From contig JASJFT010000087.1 in the NCBI GenBank assembly GCA_030770425.1, positions 1-64,000 on the forward strand: a DNA stretch of 64,000 bases. Direction: 5' to 3'. A program made the position numbers and the translations under genes. The notes beneath the pieces are model-generated. The model did no database searches. It was not told the DNA's origin and saw only the letters and a list, made by a program, of their open reading frames with translations. The stretch's first letter is position 1. Each line of letters opens with the position of its first letter. This DNA comes from Darksidea phi. Taxonomy: Eukaryota > Ascomycota > Dothideomycetes > Pleosporales > Lentitheciaceae. This document shows, piece by piece, positions 43,629 to 55,196 of this stretch.

Positions 43629-45199
43629 ATGCCTAAATCAAAGTTGCGGGGTAAGTTCAAGGCCGGGGATAAGTGGCACGTCACTAATAAGATTACGCAG
43701 ATTTCGACCCCGAAGCACTCCTCGATCCAGCGCCCTCAAGCTCGAGTGAAGACGAGCAGTCTGATTTCTCAGCAGCAGAAGATGATGGTGCAGGGCGTGA
43801 ACACTACGTCGCTGTCGGAAGCAGCAAGCTAAGGAAGAAAGAGACTGTCCCCCTCGGGCCACAATACGCGGGGAGCAGGATCAGCCGAGACGCTGCCGAG
43901 GACGAAGATATTGACGACCCCTTCGCGAGAGGATTCGACGAGGAAGATAGCGACGAAAACACAAGCGTGAACGGGGCTGGGAATGGTGTGTCGAGTGAGT
44001 TCGACAGTGTGGAGAGCGAGGACGGAAATGGAGCCCAGCTTGATGGTAAAGAACTTGACGCCGGCGACGAGGACTCGGAGGAAAATGAAGACAGCATGGA
44101 TGCCACAGAGGACGAGGACGAGGACGAGGAATCGGATGAGGCCGACGACCAGGATGAATCCGACAACGAGGCATCGAAACTGCGGCAAATGATGCGTCAG
44201 ACGAAGCCAGACAAGGGCTCGAAAATTCGTGAACTGATGAAAGACACGAAGTCACTTACTTCAACGCTCGCGGCTGCCGCCCAGTCCGATGTAGCTAAAG
44301 GGGATGCTATCAAAAAACAGCGAAAAACCTTTGACTCGCTCTTGAACACCCGGATACGATTGCAAAAGGCCATGATATCGTCCAATTCGATGGTTGCAGA
44401 TACACACAAGGGACAGACAGCTCCTGAGGCATCGATTGAGGCAGCTGAATCAGCCGCACTGGCACTCTTGAACAATTTAGCAGATCTGAGGGCATCCTTG
44501 GATGAGGCCCGTACTGGACAGAAGCGGAAACGCACGCCTTTGACTTCTGCCACCACGTCCTCTGACATCTGGGAATCTATGAGAGGATCTGAATTTGCCA
44601 ACTCCAAACACCGGAAGGCTACTCTCGAGAAATGGTCTGTGAAGACGCGTGGGGTCACGACATCATCCAACAAAGGTCGTCTGAATGTGGAAGTCCAGCA
44701 GACGCTTACCGACGTCCTTGATGCTCAGCTTACGAACTCGTCCCACCTCATCGCCCGCACACAGACGCCGCGATCATGTGCGCCGCTCCAGTCTACTTCG
44801 TCCAGATCGACAGATCCCGAAATTTACGATGATGCAGACTTTTACGGCCTCCTTCTGAAAGAACTCCTCGAGCGGCGTTCCGCCGATATATCCGCAAGTG
44901 GGACAGCAGAATTTGTTGTGCAGGCGCCGTGGCAAGTGGCGCGCGAGGCGAAGACGAAGAAGATTGTTGATACAAAAGCGAGTAAGGGTAGGAAATTGCG
45001 GTACACGGTACACGAGAAGCTACAGAATTTCATGGCGCCTGAAGACAGAGGGCTCTGGGGTGAGCGGCAGAGAGATGAACTATTCAGTAATTTGTTTGGC
45101 CAGAGGCTGGGGTTGGGTGAGCATGATGATGTAGAGAGCGAGCAAGAGGACGATGGCATGGATGCGGAGGAGCAAGGCCTGACTTTATTCCGGAGTTAG
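43629..45199 (+). CDS. BFR2: BFR2/AATF-family ribosome-biogenesis protein
   Basis: Two exons: a 22-nt first exon (43629-43650) and 43701-45199. They give 506 residues starting MPKSKLRDFDPEALLDPAPS. An N-terminal acidic region includes REHYVAVGSSKLRKKETVPL and GPQYAGSRISRDAAEDEDID, the conserved start of the AATF/Bfr2 family. A long Asp/Glu tract follows. The middle has the helical LNTRIRLQKAMISSNSMVAD and the C-terminus the TRAUB-type YDDADFYGLLLKELLERRSA, then KGRKLRYTVHEKLQNFMAPE. The protein acts in the nucleolus in early 18S pre-rRNA processing. A short repeat has inserted 25 bp past the stop codon without touching the frame. Confidence 0.94.
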
Positions 45200-45224
45200 T
45201 CTCCTATCATATATCCACCGCGAT

Positions 45225-45414
45225 CACGCGCCACGCCCTCTTTCATGAGGCTCAGGCCGTTGCCCTGGCAGTCATGCCGTTACGTGAGCCTTAGGCAAAT
45301 GACTACAACTAACAACCATTTTCCGTTTCAAGGTATTCGGGACGAAATGCCTTTTTGTGTCATCTGTTTGGGTTATTCCGCGAGTTTGACAGCGCGATGG
45401 CTGCTACTCATTCG
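45225..45414 (+). mobile_element. Dispersed short repeat, copy C, with 16-bp target duplication
   Basis: This 190-bp copy is bounded by perfect 16-bp direct repeats, ATATATCCACCGCGAT, at 45209-45224 and 45415-45430. It has no terminal inverted repeats and no coding capacity. It matches copies near 5.0-5.2 kb and, inverted, 21.0-21.2 kb. A long, variable-type target duplication without inverted ends fits a SINE-like retroelement mobilised by a LINE. No clear tRNA-type A and B boxes or 3' poly-A tail were found. Confidence 0.75.
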
Positions 45415-45651
45415 ATATATCCACCGCGATATGGTTCATGCTCCATCGCTGCGGGCTAGAAACGGCCATTACCAACATTGAAGTTTATGACCTCACACAA
45501 TGCCTATAATATTAAATAAATTTTAACAAGTATTACCTATTGAAGGCTATCAGAATACCTGATGTGTAGAACTGCATAGTTGCTAATGGGTTTGCCACTG
45601 CAAGAAACTAATGTACACAGACTTATGCTCTAATATTGTAAACCTCGCAAT

Positions 45652-48634
45652 TTACAAGCGATCCAAGTCTTCCTGCGCAGTCGCAAAGCGCTCTACACCA
45701 GGCCTTTCTACTTTTTCTTCTTCTTTTACGGCCTCCTTGATATCGTCTTTCTGCTCGCCCATGCCCGCAGTGACGAATCTGTCGATACCTGGTCTCTCGG
45801 GCGCTTCAACAATGGGACTGTCCGCTTCGCCATCGCCCGACCGCTTGTCTTCTTCGCTGAAATTTTGGATTTTAGGTGTTGTGATGTTCATGCTCTGTAA
45901 TGTTAGAGTGCTCGCGTTCACGTCTTCCCCATCTTTTCCATCAACTTTGAGTCGAAAAGGGTACGCTACGCCCCCTCTCGTCGGCCTTGTACTAAAAGTA
46001 TCCGTTGCCGGAATTAGCGTCTCTGGGCTCTGCGGTCTCCTATCTCCGCCTTCGCTGTCACCCCAAACAACGATATTTGGCATTGCTAAGTCTGGGCTAC
46101 CAAGTTGACTCCTTGGTGAAGGCAAGGGAGAGGCTTTGCGCTCCGGTGCGATAACGGTTGCATCCGCCATTCCCGGCGTCGACGGCGCGAGGTCGTCTAT
46201 ATTGGTACTTGTTTGGCCTTGATCTGTTACACTTGAGTGGCGAGAACGTGAGCGTAAGCGGACTGTTAGATGGGTTGGGGATATGGCTGAAGAACGGTGT
46301 TTTATAGACTTGCGACGAGGTCGCGGGGGCGGTTTAGTTGCTGTGATCGAGGATTTAGGGTCTGGGGCGCCGTCTGCTGGCGGTTGATCAGGCTGTTGGA
46401 CGGTGTATGAAGGCTCTGCTTGTTGAGATGATTGGTCGGCTTTGGACTCTCGATCGATCTGACATTGGTTAGTTGACTGAGTTTACAAGAGACAGCAAGG
46501 AGATACACACGGTAGCTTCGTCGTGCTTGCTTCCCCACAAGCTCCATAACGCCATACCCCAAGACTTCTTCGTTTTCTTCTCCTTCTTCATACCTTTGAG
46601 CCTCCGTGCCGCTAGCGCCGTCGGCGGCGGTGTTTCGCCATTGAAGCCCTCGTATCCCTTCTTCATATCCTTCATCCTTTGCTTCTGGACCTTGAGTTTT
46701 TGCTTCGCGAATTTGCTATTCCACTGCTGTTGAGCTTTCATCCACTTATTAACAGGCCCCGGCTTTGGTACGCCAATTTCAATACTTGGCATGTTTAACG
46801 CTTCGAGATCCTTTGGAGACGGAAGCGGATGGATGTGTCCATGACGGTCAATACGTTGACGGATCATGTTGCTTTCGAATGCTGGGAGGGGATCCCCTGC
46901 TCTGCCGACCTTGGGACCATTGTCCTCTTTGACTTTTACGCTTTCGAAGCCAACGTGTTGTGCGCTCTGCGGCATGCTGAGCTTGATGGCTTCTGGTGAG
47001 AGATTGCTGTCTGACGTGGTGGTAGCCGAGGAATCTGAGGAATCATTGCTAACTATCGATATACTGTCGTCGTCCATAATGTCGATGGACGTCTTCTGCG
47101 CCCGAGCAAGTGCCCAGGCTCCGAATTGAGCAATGCTTCGATACATGTGCTTAGCCGGACGTGTGAAGCTTAGCGTTGGTGCAACATGGCAAAGGTCGTC
47201 CCATACCTGAAGCTGCACATTCGTCGGCCGGTGCCTCACTGCTTCAGTCTGGATGGTTTCTGCAGTTTGGTTGTTTGACGGCGGAGGAAGATATGCGAGT
47301 GGTTGCGCCGCCTTGTGGGCGACGTATATCTGCTCGTCTTTCAGAAGTTCTCCGCCCCCCACCTGGATGAGAAGGGGAGGCAGACCCCCTAGTGAAGGCT
47401 GCAAAGCGGGTGATACCAAAGGATGCGTGAGCATGTGGTTCGGTGTGTACAGTTGGATCTGGTCCTTGATTTCGATGCGTGTGCCGTCGAGTTGCACTGA
47501 CAGCATCGACTTGGGCCCAATGCTATACTTTCCATCTTGGGACACCCATATATCTTCGGTGGTTTTCTCCTCCTCCGGTGTCTTTAAAATTGTGGCGACG
47601 TCAGGTTGTTCGGAAGTCCGTACTGAATAGCCTCGTACACGTTCGGCCTTTTCTTCCTTCTGGGTTGCCTTCTCTTCCTTCTGGGGTCGTGATGGTGAAG
47701 ACTGATGGGTTCGCTTCGCCTTCTCCTGGGAGGATCGAGAACTCCGTTCGAATGCTAGGAAGTCGTCAGCATTGGGTGGTGGCCAACTCATGCTGGGTTT
47801 GTGAATGAAGCCGTGGGCTGGTATGTAATCCATCTTTCCATCACCACCGAGACTGGGAAAGCTGTGTGTTAGGTCCACCCATGGCGAGATCAGAACCGCT
47901 CCGGCGGGTAGTGGGATGCCTTGATCGCGTAGAGTCACTAGTATGCTGAGCACCATGCCACCGCCAGCCGAGTCTCCCGCGAGTATGATGGTAGAAGGAT
48001 CGTGTCCTTGGTCCAAGAGGAAGAGATACGCGGCCAGACAGTCCATCAGCCCGCAAGGGAAGGGGAACTGCGGTGCAAGTCTATATCTCGGCGCCAGCAC
48101 CCTCGCCTTTAGCTTCCGCGCATGTCGCTGCATCTGATATCGATGCTCATCCACGCTACCGAAGAAGTAGGCGCCGCCATGTACATAAAGCATGATGCGC
48201 TGGCCCTTTATGCTCTGCGACTTCTTCCGCTCCTCCATATCCTTGCGCATCTCAATCCACTCAGCCTTCAGTGTCGTCTCGTCACGTCTCCATTCCCACC
48301 ACGTCTTTCCGCCCACCGCTTCGATGCCCTCTGGCCCCAGTTGCGCGCGCACATAGTCAGCCGAGCGCAGCAGCGTCCCTTTCGGTATTTGGACGCGTTG
48401 GACGTCTACCCAAACCGGTACTGGGACCCCTTGAGAGGTGAAGGCTTGCAGTTCGTCGACGGTGTGGAATGACACGTAATGCAGAAACCGGCGGATGAGC
48501 TCGAGGCCCTCGTGGTAGGAGATATGCGCGGTTGGCTTCTGGCGGAGCGGTCGGCGCTTGAGGTAATGCGATATGTAGGTCTCGATAACGGTGGGCGCGA
48601 CAGCGGCACCCACGGTGATGGAATTGACGGGCAT
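45652..48634 (-). CDS. HSL-family alpha/beta hydrolase (esterase) with long C-terminal extension
   Basis: Two exons (46511-48634 and 45652-46458, 52-nt intron) give 976 residues. The start at 48634 gives MPVNSITVGAAVAPTVIETY, the usual beginning of this family; an ATG at 48685 would add 17 residues. The oxyanion-hole motif YVHGGAYFFG is near residue 150-159 and the nucleophile GDSAGGG near 220-226. WDDLCHVAP should carry the catalytic His. The lid insertion is unusually long and charged (EKAKRTHQSSPSRPQKEEKA). About 450 residues after the catalytic domain are low-complexity: basic KKEKKTKKSWG, then Pro/Ser-rich with repeated ERPGIDRF / ERPGVERF motifs at the very end. It hydrolyses an acyl or steryl ester by family; substrate and location are unknown. 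Confidence 0.88.
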
Positions 48635-49011
48635 GGCGGATCCAGAGTTGCAGACAAAGAGCAGGGCACTGACTACCACTGCCACGCAAGATGCTCACGA
48701 AAGACACCGTTGCTAGCAAGACATGGTGAGACAAGACAGCGTATATTCTAAATGTGGAGAACGACACCCCAGATCTTCCCGACGCGTCGGGTGTCGAATG
48801 CAGGGGCAGGAGCTTGGGCCACTATCGACGTCATCGAAAGAGTCAGCCACATGGGCAAGACCTGATCACGCTACCATCGCCGAATTCCTTCGCTTTTCGC
48901 TAGTTCTGCCAGAGTCAGACCGTGATAGAAATGTTCTTGTCAGATAGAGATTGCTATCCAGATTTCTGCTAGTACAGCGTACACGAACTTCTGCATCCCA
49001 CTCAATATATT
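48635..49011. other. Gene-free stretch
   Basis: Upstream region of the esterase gene and 3' flank of the SDR gene; no feature recognised. Confidence 0.5.
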
Positions 49012-50381
49012 CTACACCTTGGTCTTGTCCATCCATTCCGCAGCCGCCTCTTTATATTCCTCCCTCCACCGACTCAAGGGCTGTCTCTCCTTCACAATAT
49101 CGTTGACGCTCCACAACATGCGCTTCTTATCGGTTTCTTCACTAACGTCGTTATCGGGGCAGATGATGTAGAATTTGTTGTCGCGCATCTTCTGTTCCAT
49201 ATAGGAGACTACTTGGTCAGACGACCACGCGCCGGATGGCTTGTCCTTGGAGGTCCCGGGAGTGTTTCCCGTCTGTGTGGATACGTCAGTGAGAAGATGC
49301 GTGGTGGGGATGGAGGCATGGGAGGACGGAGTGTTGGTGTTGGCATCCAATATGGTCCAATACACTTCAAGCGCAACCAAACACGGTTGCGAATACAACA
49401 TGCTTCCGGAAAACCTTGATCGAGAGAATGCATACCATGCCTGTGAATGTCCATCCCGGTACCAACAAATGCACATTTACGTTCTTCTTCTCTTTGAAAT
49501 CCCAGTTGAGATGCTCCGTCAGTACTTTGACCGCCGCTTTGCTCGCATTGTACGCTGGATTACCCGGAGGGTTCGTAATACCCTGCTTGCTACCCGTGAT
49601 TACGATGGCAGCAGGCTGGGCATCAGAAGACCGGGATTGGAAAGATGGCACATATGTGTTTAGTCCGTTGATAACACCGAAAAGGTTTGTGTTGAGAACC
49701 TAAAAACGCAAACGTTAGCCCAACCCTGCAAGGTCGGTGGGAGCCGTTTCAGCTGTGATGAATGCTACCATCGCCACCAAGGTGTAAATGTAACCTGGAT
49801 ATGGGGTCAGAGAAGTGTTTGAGGCCCCTGTAGATGTCCCTGGGCACCCACGTGTTTACCGGACTTCGCCGTGGCACTTCGGACCCATTACCAGGCCAAG
49901 TCGAGGCCTTCGGCTCCGCGATCAACCATCCCTTCTCCGTGTTGCTTCCGTGCATAATCTCAAACAGAGCCTCACTATCCCGTATCGAGCACCAAACACA
50001 TCCTCAGCCAGAGCGTCGTCATCCCCCGGCCACTCGTATCTGCACGTATCCGGGATTAAGCAGAAGAATATTGCTCACCTTCGAAAAGTACTCTCCATCG
50101 CCCCAACTGCCCTGCCCCACAACCCCCGCATTCAACATCAAGAAATCAACCTCCCCAACCGTCTCCTTCACATCTTTCCAATCATCATCTCTCCTAACGT
50201 CGGCCTGCAAGCACTGCACATCCCCCTTTAGACTCTTCTCCGCTAGACTGAGCGTTTCCTTGTTGAAGTCCACGATGGAAACGCGCATACCATGCTTAAG
50301 GCAGAGTTCCGCGACACTAAGACCGATGCCAGATGCACCGCCAGTGATGAGTGCTTTGGAGCCTGGTCGAAAGACGGACAT
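49012..50381 (-). CDS. Short-chain dehydrogenase/reductase
   Basis: Three exons (50079-50381, 49436-49699, 49012-49272) join in phase 0 to 275 residues, the classical SDR length. The nucleotide-binding loop is TGGASGIG near 13-20. NAG follows near 84. The active site has Ser in VITGS (about 137) and YNASK (Tyr ~151, Lys ~155). The C-terminus is PGWTFTGM, TGNTPG, then KPSGAWSSDQVV. The cofactor, NAD or NADP, and the substrate cannot be told; D39 in SIVDFNKE would favour NAD. The introns (379 and 163 nt) are unusually long for this window. A minus-strand open frame inside the first intron is not conserved-looking. Confidence 0.9.
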
Positions 50382-51259
50382 CCTGTTTGCCGCTCTACTG
50401 TGCTGTAGCCCTCAGGTCTTAGCTTAAATGGCCGCGATACGTAGATTATCGGTATCCAGAAGGATCGAACTGCAGTTCGTCAGCAATTCTTCTTCTGCGA
50501 AATTGACTAACCAGGGAAGATCAACCGACCGACGAGCTTACCGGGAATCTTGAGCTGAAGAATCGAGTAAGTACAGGGTTGTATTCCCGCAATGAGGCCC
50601 AAATACTGTGTCCTGATTAGGTAACTTTGGCTTACCCGCGCAGGGCGATTGTCGGTATGCGAGCCGCACTCGGTTCTTAGATCGCCGGCGTATATCAAGG
50701 GGCTAAAAAGTTAGACTTATGGTTGATGGTCCGAGTTGTCGGTCGGTGTTGCAGTCGTGTTCGTGTTGGTGAAGCAGCCGAAAGTTGGTGGGGTCGGATG
50801 ACTCGTTGATCTTATTAATTGCCGAAGTAGGCGGTTGCTGATAAGACACAAATACGGCGAAGACTGTTGTCTGAACGGTCTCGTTGGAGGTAAATTCCTG
50901 TAAAATAGGATGCAAGATAATTATATTTAAACATAATATAAGGTAAAGCGCTCTACCGTGTACACGTCATACTGTGGTTCGTGCGGACCTTACAAAAGAG
51001 ACTCCCACTATGAAAATCCAAACAAATAAGGTAAAGTGCTCTCTTCTACTGTGCTTCTCCAATAAAAACAAAAAAAACCCCCCGTCTGTACTGTGGGGTA
51101 TCGAATTGGATCGCCTTACAAGTTTCAAACGCCTTATCTCGAGGCGGTATCAGTGTATACAAGTAGGACTTCATGCCATACATCGCACTCAATGCGACTG
51201 TACGCTCAATATGTACTAGAGTTGGATCAATAATGGATACAAAAAATAAGACAAAAAAA
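50382..51259. other. Gene-free stretch
   Basis: About 880 bp with no gene recognised; AT-rich near 50910-51260. Contains the SDR upstream region. Confidence 0.5.
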
Positions 51260-52836
51260 TTAACGACATGGTTCGTAACGCGTCTCTAAAATAATAGGAA
51301 GCTGCATGCTCCGCGTGCTGTAAGGCGTCTTTGGCGACATCGGGGCGTAGGAGGGGAGCGGTGTGGTGGGCAGCGCCTTCATGCGAGAATCGCGCGGCGT
51401 GAGAATACTACCGCGGTAAAACTCTAGTGACGGCCTGCGATAGGGGAGCTCTTCAACGCTCATGTGAGTTTTGCGCCAGGCAATTTTGACGTCAAGTGGT
51501 GGTGTAGGAGAAGAAAGTTTGGATGGTGTTTTATTGTAGTAAGAGAGAGTGCTGTTGAAGCCAGTGCTGGGCGACCCGATGGTGCCCTTCTCGTTGATAT
51601 CGATATACGTGTAGTGTGCCCAGATGGTATAGATTGAAGGCATACACGGAATCATGAGGCAAAGGGCGACTTCGATGATACTTAGAGAGTATTAGCAATG
51701 GCCCTTGAAGCTACAAAGTTTTATCTACTCACATCGCAACATTGAGCGGTATCTGGTATCCAGTGATGTCCGCATCGTGCCATGTTTTGATTTGATAGAC
51801 GACGCCTAGAAAGCCGCAGACACAAGCACTGTCTCGGTCAGTGGCATTCAAACATGGAATGACATTCTGCTTACATTGCACCACTCAGGTGGATCAAGTA
51901 CACGCCCCGCATTTCTCGCGCAGTGACATGCAAAGTGGAGTTCAGAACCAGCGCGGCAGCAACAAGGTACAGATCCAAAAGACCGTTAACGAGACCGGCG
52001 AGCAGGGTGACAATCATGTTAATGCCGCTCGATGAAGAACACGAGTCTCGTCTGAAACCGGTTACGTACGATTTATCGTCGGTTCCAGGCCGAGGGGCGC
52101 AAGCCATCGTGACTGTGATAGTGTACAATGAGTATACGAGTCCGGTGGCAATGATACCAAAATAGGCGCTGTTCCTAAACCAGCGGCTTCCACGGAAGAT
52201 GCGGAGTAGGAACCAGAACATAGAGACTTTGGTAAACCAGAGGACTGGGCCTAAAATCAAAGAGAAGATTCGGATACGCTACCAAGTGTGTCAGCGGAGT
52301 TTGTTTGACAGAAACTATTTAACCTACGATCATCGATGTCTTCGTTAGGTGTCCAGAATCTATGTCCCAGGCATGATATCCATAGGGTTTCGCGAGAGTA
52401 ACTAGAGCTGTCAGTACTCGGGTAGAACGAAACAGTCAGGATAAACCTACGAGGTATTGAGAATGCGATAAATCCAACCCCAACGAACTGAACATAGGTC
52501 AGTATGAAGACATGACATTAGGACATGTCATAGTACTTACGCAGCTGAGACAGAACATGTCTAGGGCGAGTTAGCAGTTGTCGAGCTTTAGTAGTAGTCG
52601 GCATACTTACAGTCTTGAAGCGTCCATCTCTTGACGAGAACCCGAGCATAGATGCGAATGAAAGCGAAAAGGAATATGAGAGGGAGACACACGCCAGCCG
52701 TGACTACGACCGGCGTACCCAAGAATTCCGGGTTGGCGAAGTTGGAGACGAAGCCCTGTGGTGGATGAGCATCATTCTGTGAAGGTGTCGAGATACACAC
52801 CGGAGGCGGTGGGCGCAGGGGCACAGGAGAACCCAT
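51260..52836 (-). CDS. Rhodopsin-domain integral membrane protein with a 20-nt microexon
   Basis: Seven exons (52611-52836, 52541-52560, 52451-52487, 52328-52401, 51875-52278, 51733-51828, 51260-51680) splice in phase to 425 residues. The second exon is only 20 nt. The protein has the fungal SAT4-type seven-helix layout: TPVVVTAGVCLPLIFLFAFI, then RIYARVLVKRWTLQD, a short GVGFIAFSIP helix, ILGPVLWFTKVSMFWFLLRI, CAPRPGTDDKS in a loop, VTLLAGLVNGLLDLYLVAAA, and the last helix IIIEVALCLMIPCMPSIYTI before a Ser/Pro tail. The start at 52836 is preferred; an upstream in-frame ATG at 52950 is open. Its function is unknown. It is the second member of the family here. Confidence 0.82.
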
Positions 52837-55196
52837 GAGCACATCGCCAATAGTGACAAAGACAGGCAAACCAAACTTGACGAGACTGAGGACAGAGGTA
52901 GGACGTTCGGTAGTTAAGTAAACGGCGTAGCGCCCACGTTCGTCCCCCAAACGTGTCCGGTCGGGGACAGTTTGCAGCCTAGCAAGGCGATGTGCGGCGG
53001 CGCTTCCCTACAAGAAGCAGCCACTTCAGTGTTTTCTTGGCAAAGGTAACATTACAGTACAGAACGAGTTTTGAGATGCGATACAGAGCGGACTGTGGGT
53101 AGGAGACGGGAAAGTTGTTTGATCTGCATGCTTATACAGCGTTGAATATGTTTGATCTTTGCCGCGTCTACGGACCCGCCACTGCGGCCGGCACAGCCTG
53201 CGGCACGCTGAACGGACAATGACCTCGATGCCATTGCCGGGGTGTGCAGTTTGACTACGGTTGCGTTGTGGTACCTGGCACATTCAGCTCCCTATTGGTG
53301 CCGTTGCATGACCTCGTCACCGTTTGAGATGTGAGCGATGTGATGACAAGTACTTTGTTTCCTTCGTCTTCGCGCGCGCAAACCAAGACTCTGTTACTTG
53401 AGAAGTTGCGCGACGCTCAATGTAGTGCGGGGAGTTATCGTGGACACTAGGTGTTAGAACCCCGAAGGATCTCCTGCATGTTGGGGCCACCAACCACGGG
53501 GGCTGAGGGTAGAAGATAGAGAAGCGAGCCAATGATGGAACCGTAGGCTGACCTCAAGGATACTGAAGTGGCGAGGGTCCGACAAGGGAACGGTCCAATC
53601 CAACATTGGGCGCTAATTTGTTCATTCCCGTACTTTCGCGATACCGTGGCACTCCGAAAAATACGAGCATGTGCGTTTGCCTGGTGCATCAGTGGGAAAC
53701 AGCAGGAAGCCACAATGCTCAGTAAGGGACGATCTTGAAGTCTTCAGTAGCGCGTAGCCTCCTTGAAAGTCCTGTGCCCGGAATCCGCCAGGACGACGGG
53801 TTTCGAGTAGCGACGTTGTGTGGGACCCGAATCGGTCTGAGAGGCGGGCGCGTAGGTAGGCTGAGGGCTGTGGCAGGCTTCTTGGCAGGGCTTCTGATAG
53901 CAACATCAGCCCTTCAGACCATAGTGTGTTCGATTGCATGCTAGACGGACCGAGTATATACGGAGGGCAGAATCGATCCTTCTCTGCACGGACCATAGCC
54001 TTGGACAGGGCCCATCGCATCTTCGCCTACACCAATATCGTGCCCACTGTCACAGAATCATAGGATGACGCAGTATTCGTTGAGAAAAACAGCATACTCC
54101 GCCACGATCCAGTCGCCTCATGTTGCTTGTAGCCTTTCAACTCAGGCGCATGGTAGCGCTCCTCGATCATGAGCTAGTTCATTGACGACGCCAAGGCATC
54201 CGAACCCTATGGAAATCAAAGCTCTTGGTATATCAAACGCCTCCAAGAATGTATGTCCCATAGAAAATTCTGGTAAATCTTATTTCCACAATTTTTGAGC
54301 ATAGAGTGACATTTTGAATGACTGAACCTTTCCTGTTGGCACTTGGCATCAGCCATGAATTAGCTCACGTCTAAGAAGATCTAGCACTAACACGGCTCGG
54401 AATACCTCGAGTTCCTTCGCATTTAGTGCGAACAGTCAAAGCAGCTAAACGCCATGCCCACTGGCTCGGCAGCGGCGTGATGAGTTGTGGAGATTTCCCT
54501 CCCTGCAACCGGAGTACTGATATGTAGGCGAGCTCTAAATCTGTGGGTCGTCCTATATCGTCACAGCGTGGGGTGGCTACTTCGGCTTGGGCTGCGGTTG
54601 CAACGCGCTAGGCCCTGGGCAGGCGCCAGCAGCACAGTTCTCATTGCATAGAGATTAAATGAATGCCTCTAGCTCTAACGTATCGGTTTCAAGGAGACAG
54701 CACAGATTTTAACACCATGAAAGCCTTGTCGCAGCTGTCGAGATGTACTAATTTGGCAGCAATGGCCTGCACCGCTCGTCACGTTCAAACAGAGCCATTA
54801 GCCATGGGTCAACATGAACGACTGATTGACTAGCACGAGAGGTCGAGACGGAGGTGGGGCTTTTTACCGGTCCCACCTCTATGGACAGCCGGCTAAGTAC
54901 ATACTTACACGATACTCCGTCTATCCTCTATCCAGAAAACAATGACTGCAACAAGACGAACGTCATGCTGTCAGCGACTTGACTACAGCGCATATTGACT
55001 CACTTCGACCAAACGCACGCCACACCAGCGCTAAGCGCAACTACTACAAGTTTTCGTAGACTTCTTTCGCTGCTAAGCGGGATAAATGTCGGTGACGATG
55101 TTTAAATTGCTACACTTCTGGGTTATGGTTTAGTCCTCGTCGTATTGAAGAGAGCTGGTTTCCTTCTAACAATGATTCATTCGAAGCGGTGTCGCC
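52837..55196. other. Gene-poor region
   Basis: About 2.4 kb with no recognised gene, RNA or repeat. Open frames near 53447-54020 (minus) and 53735-53944 (plus) lack family features. The left end holds the rhodopsin-domain gene promoter. Confidence 0.5.

Noticed and set aside
45225..45414. tRNA-derived SINE with pol III boxes
   Set aside because: I looked for A and B boxes and found no convincing pair; the SINE-like label rests only on structure and target duplication.
49749..49955. Minus-strand ORF inside the SDR intron as an extra exon
   Set aside because: Direct joining of the flanking exons keeps phase and rebuilds a standard-length SDR.
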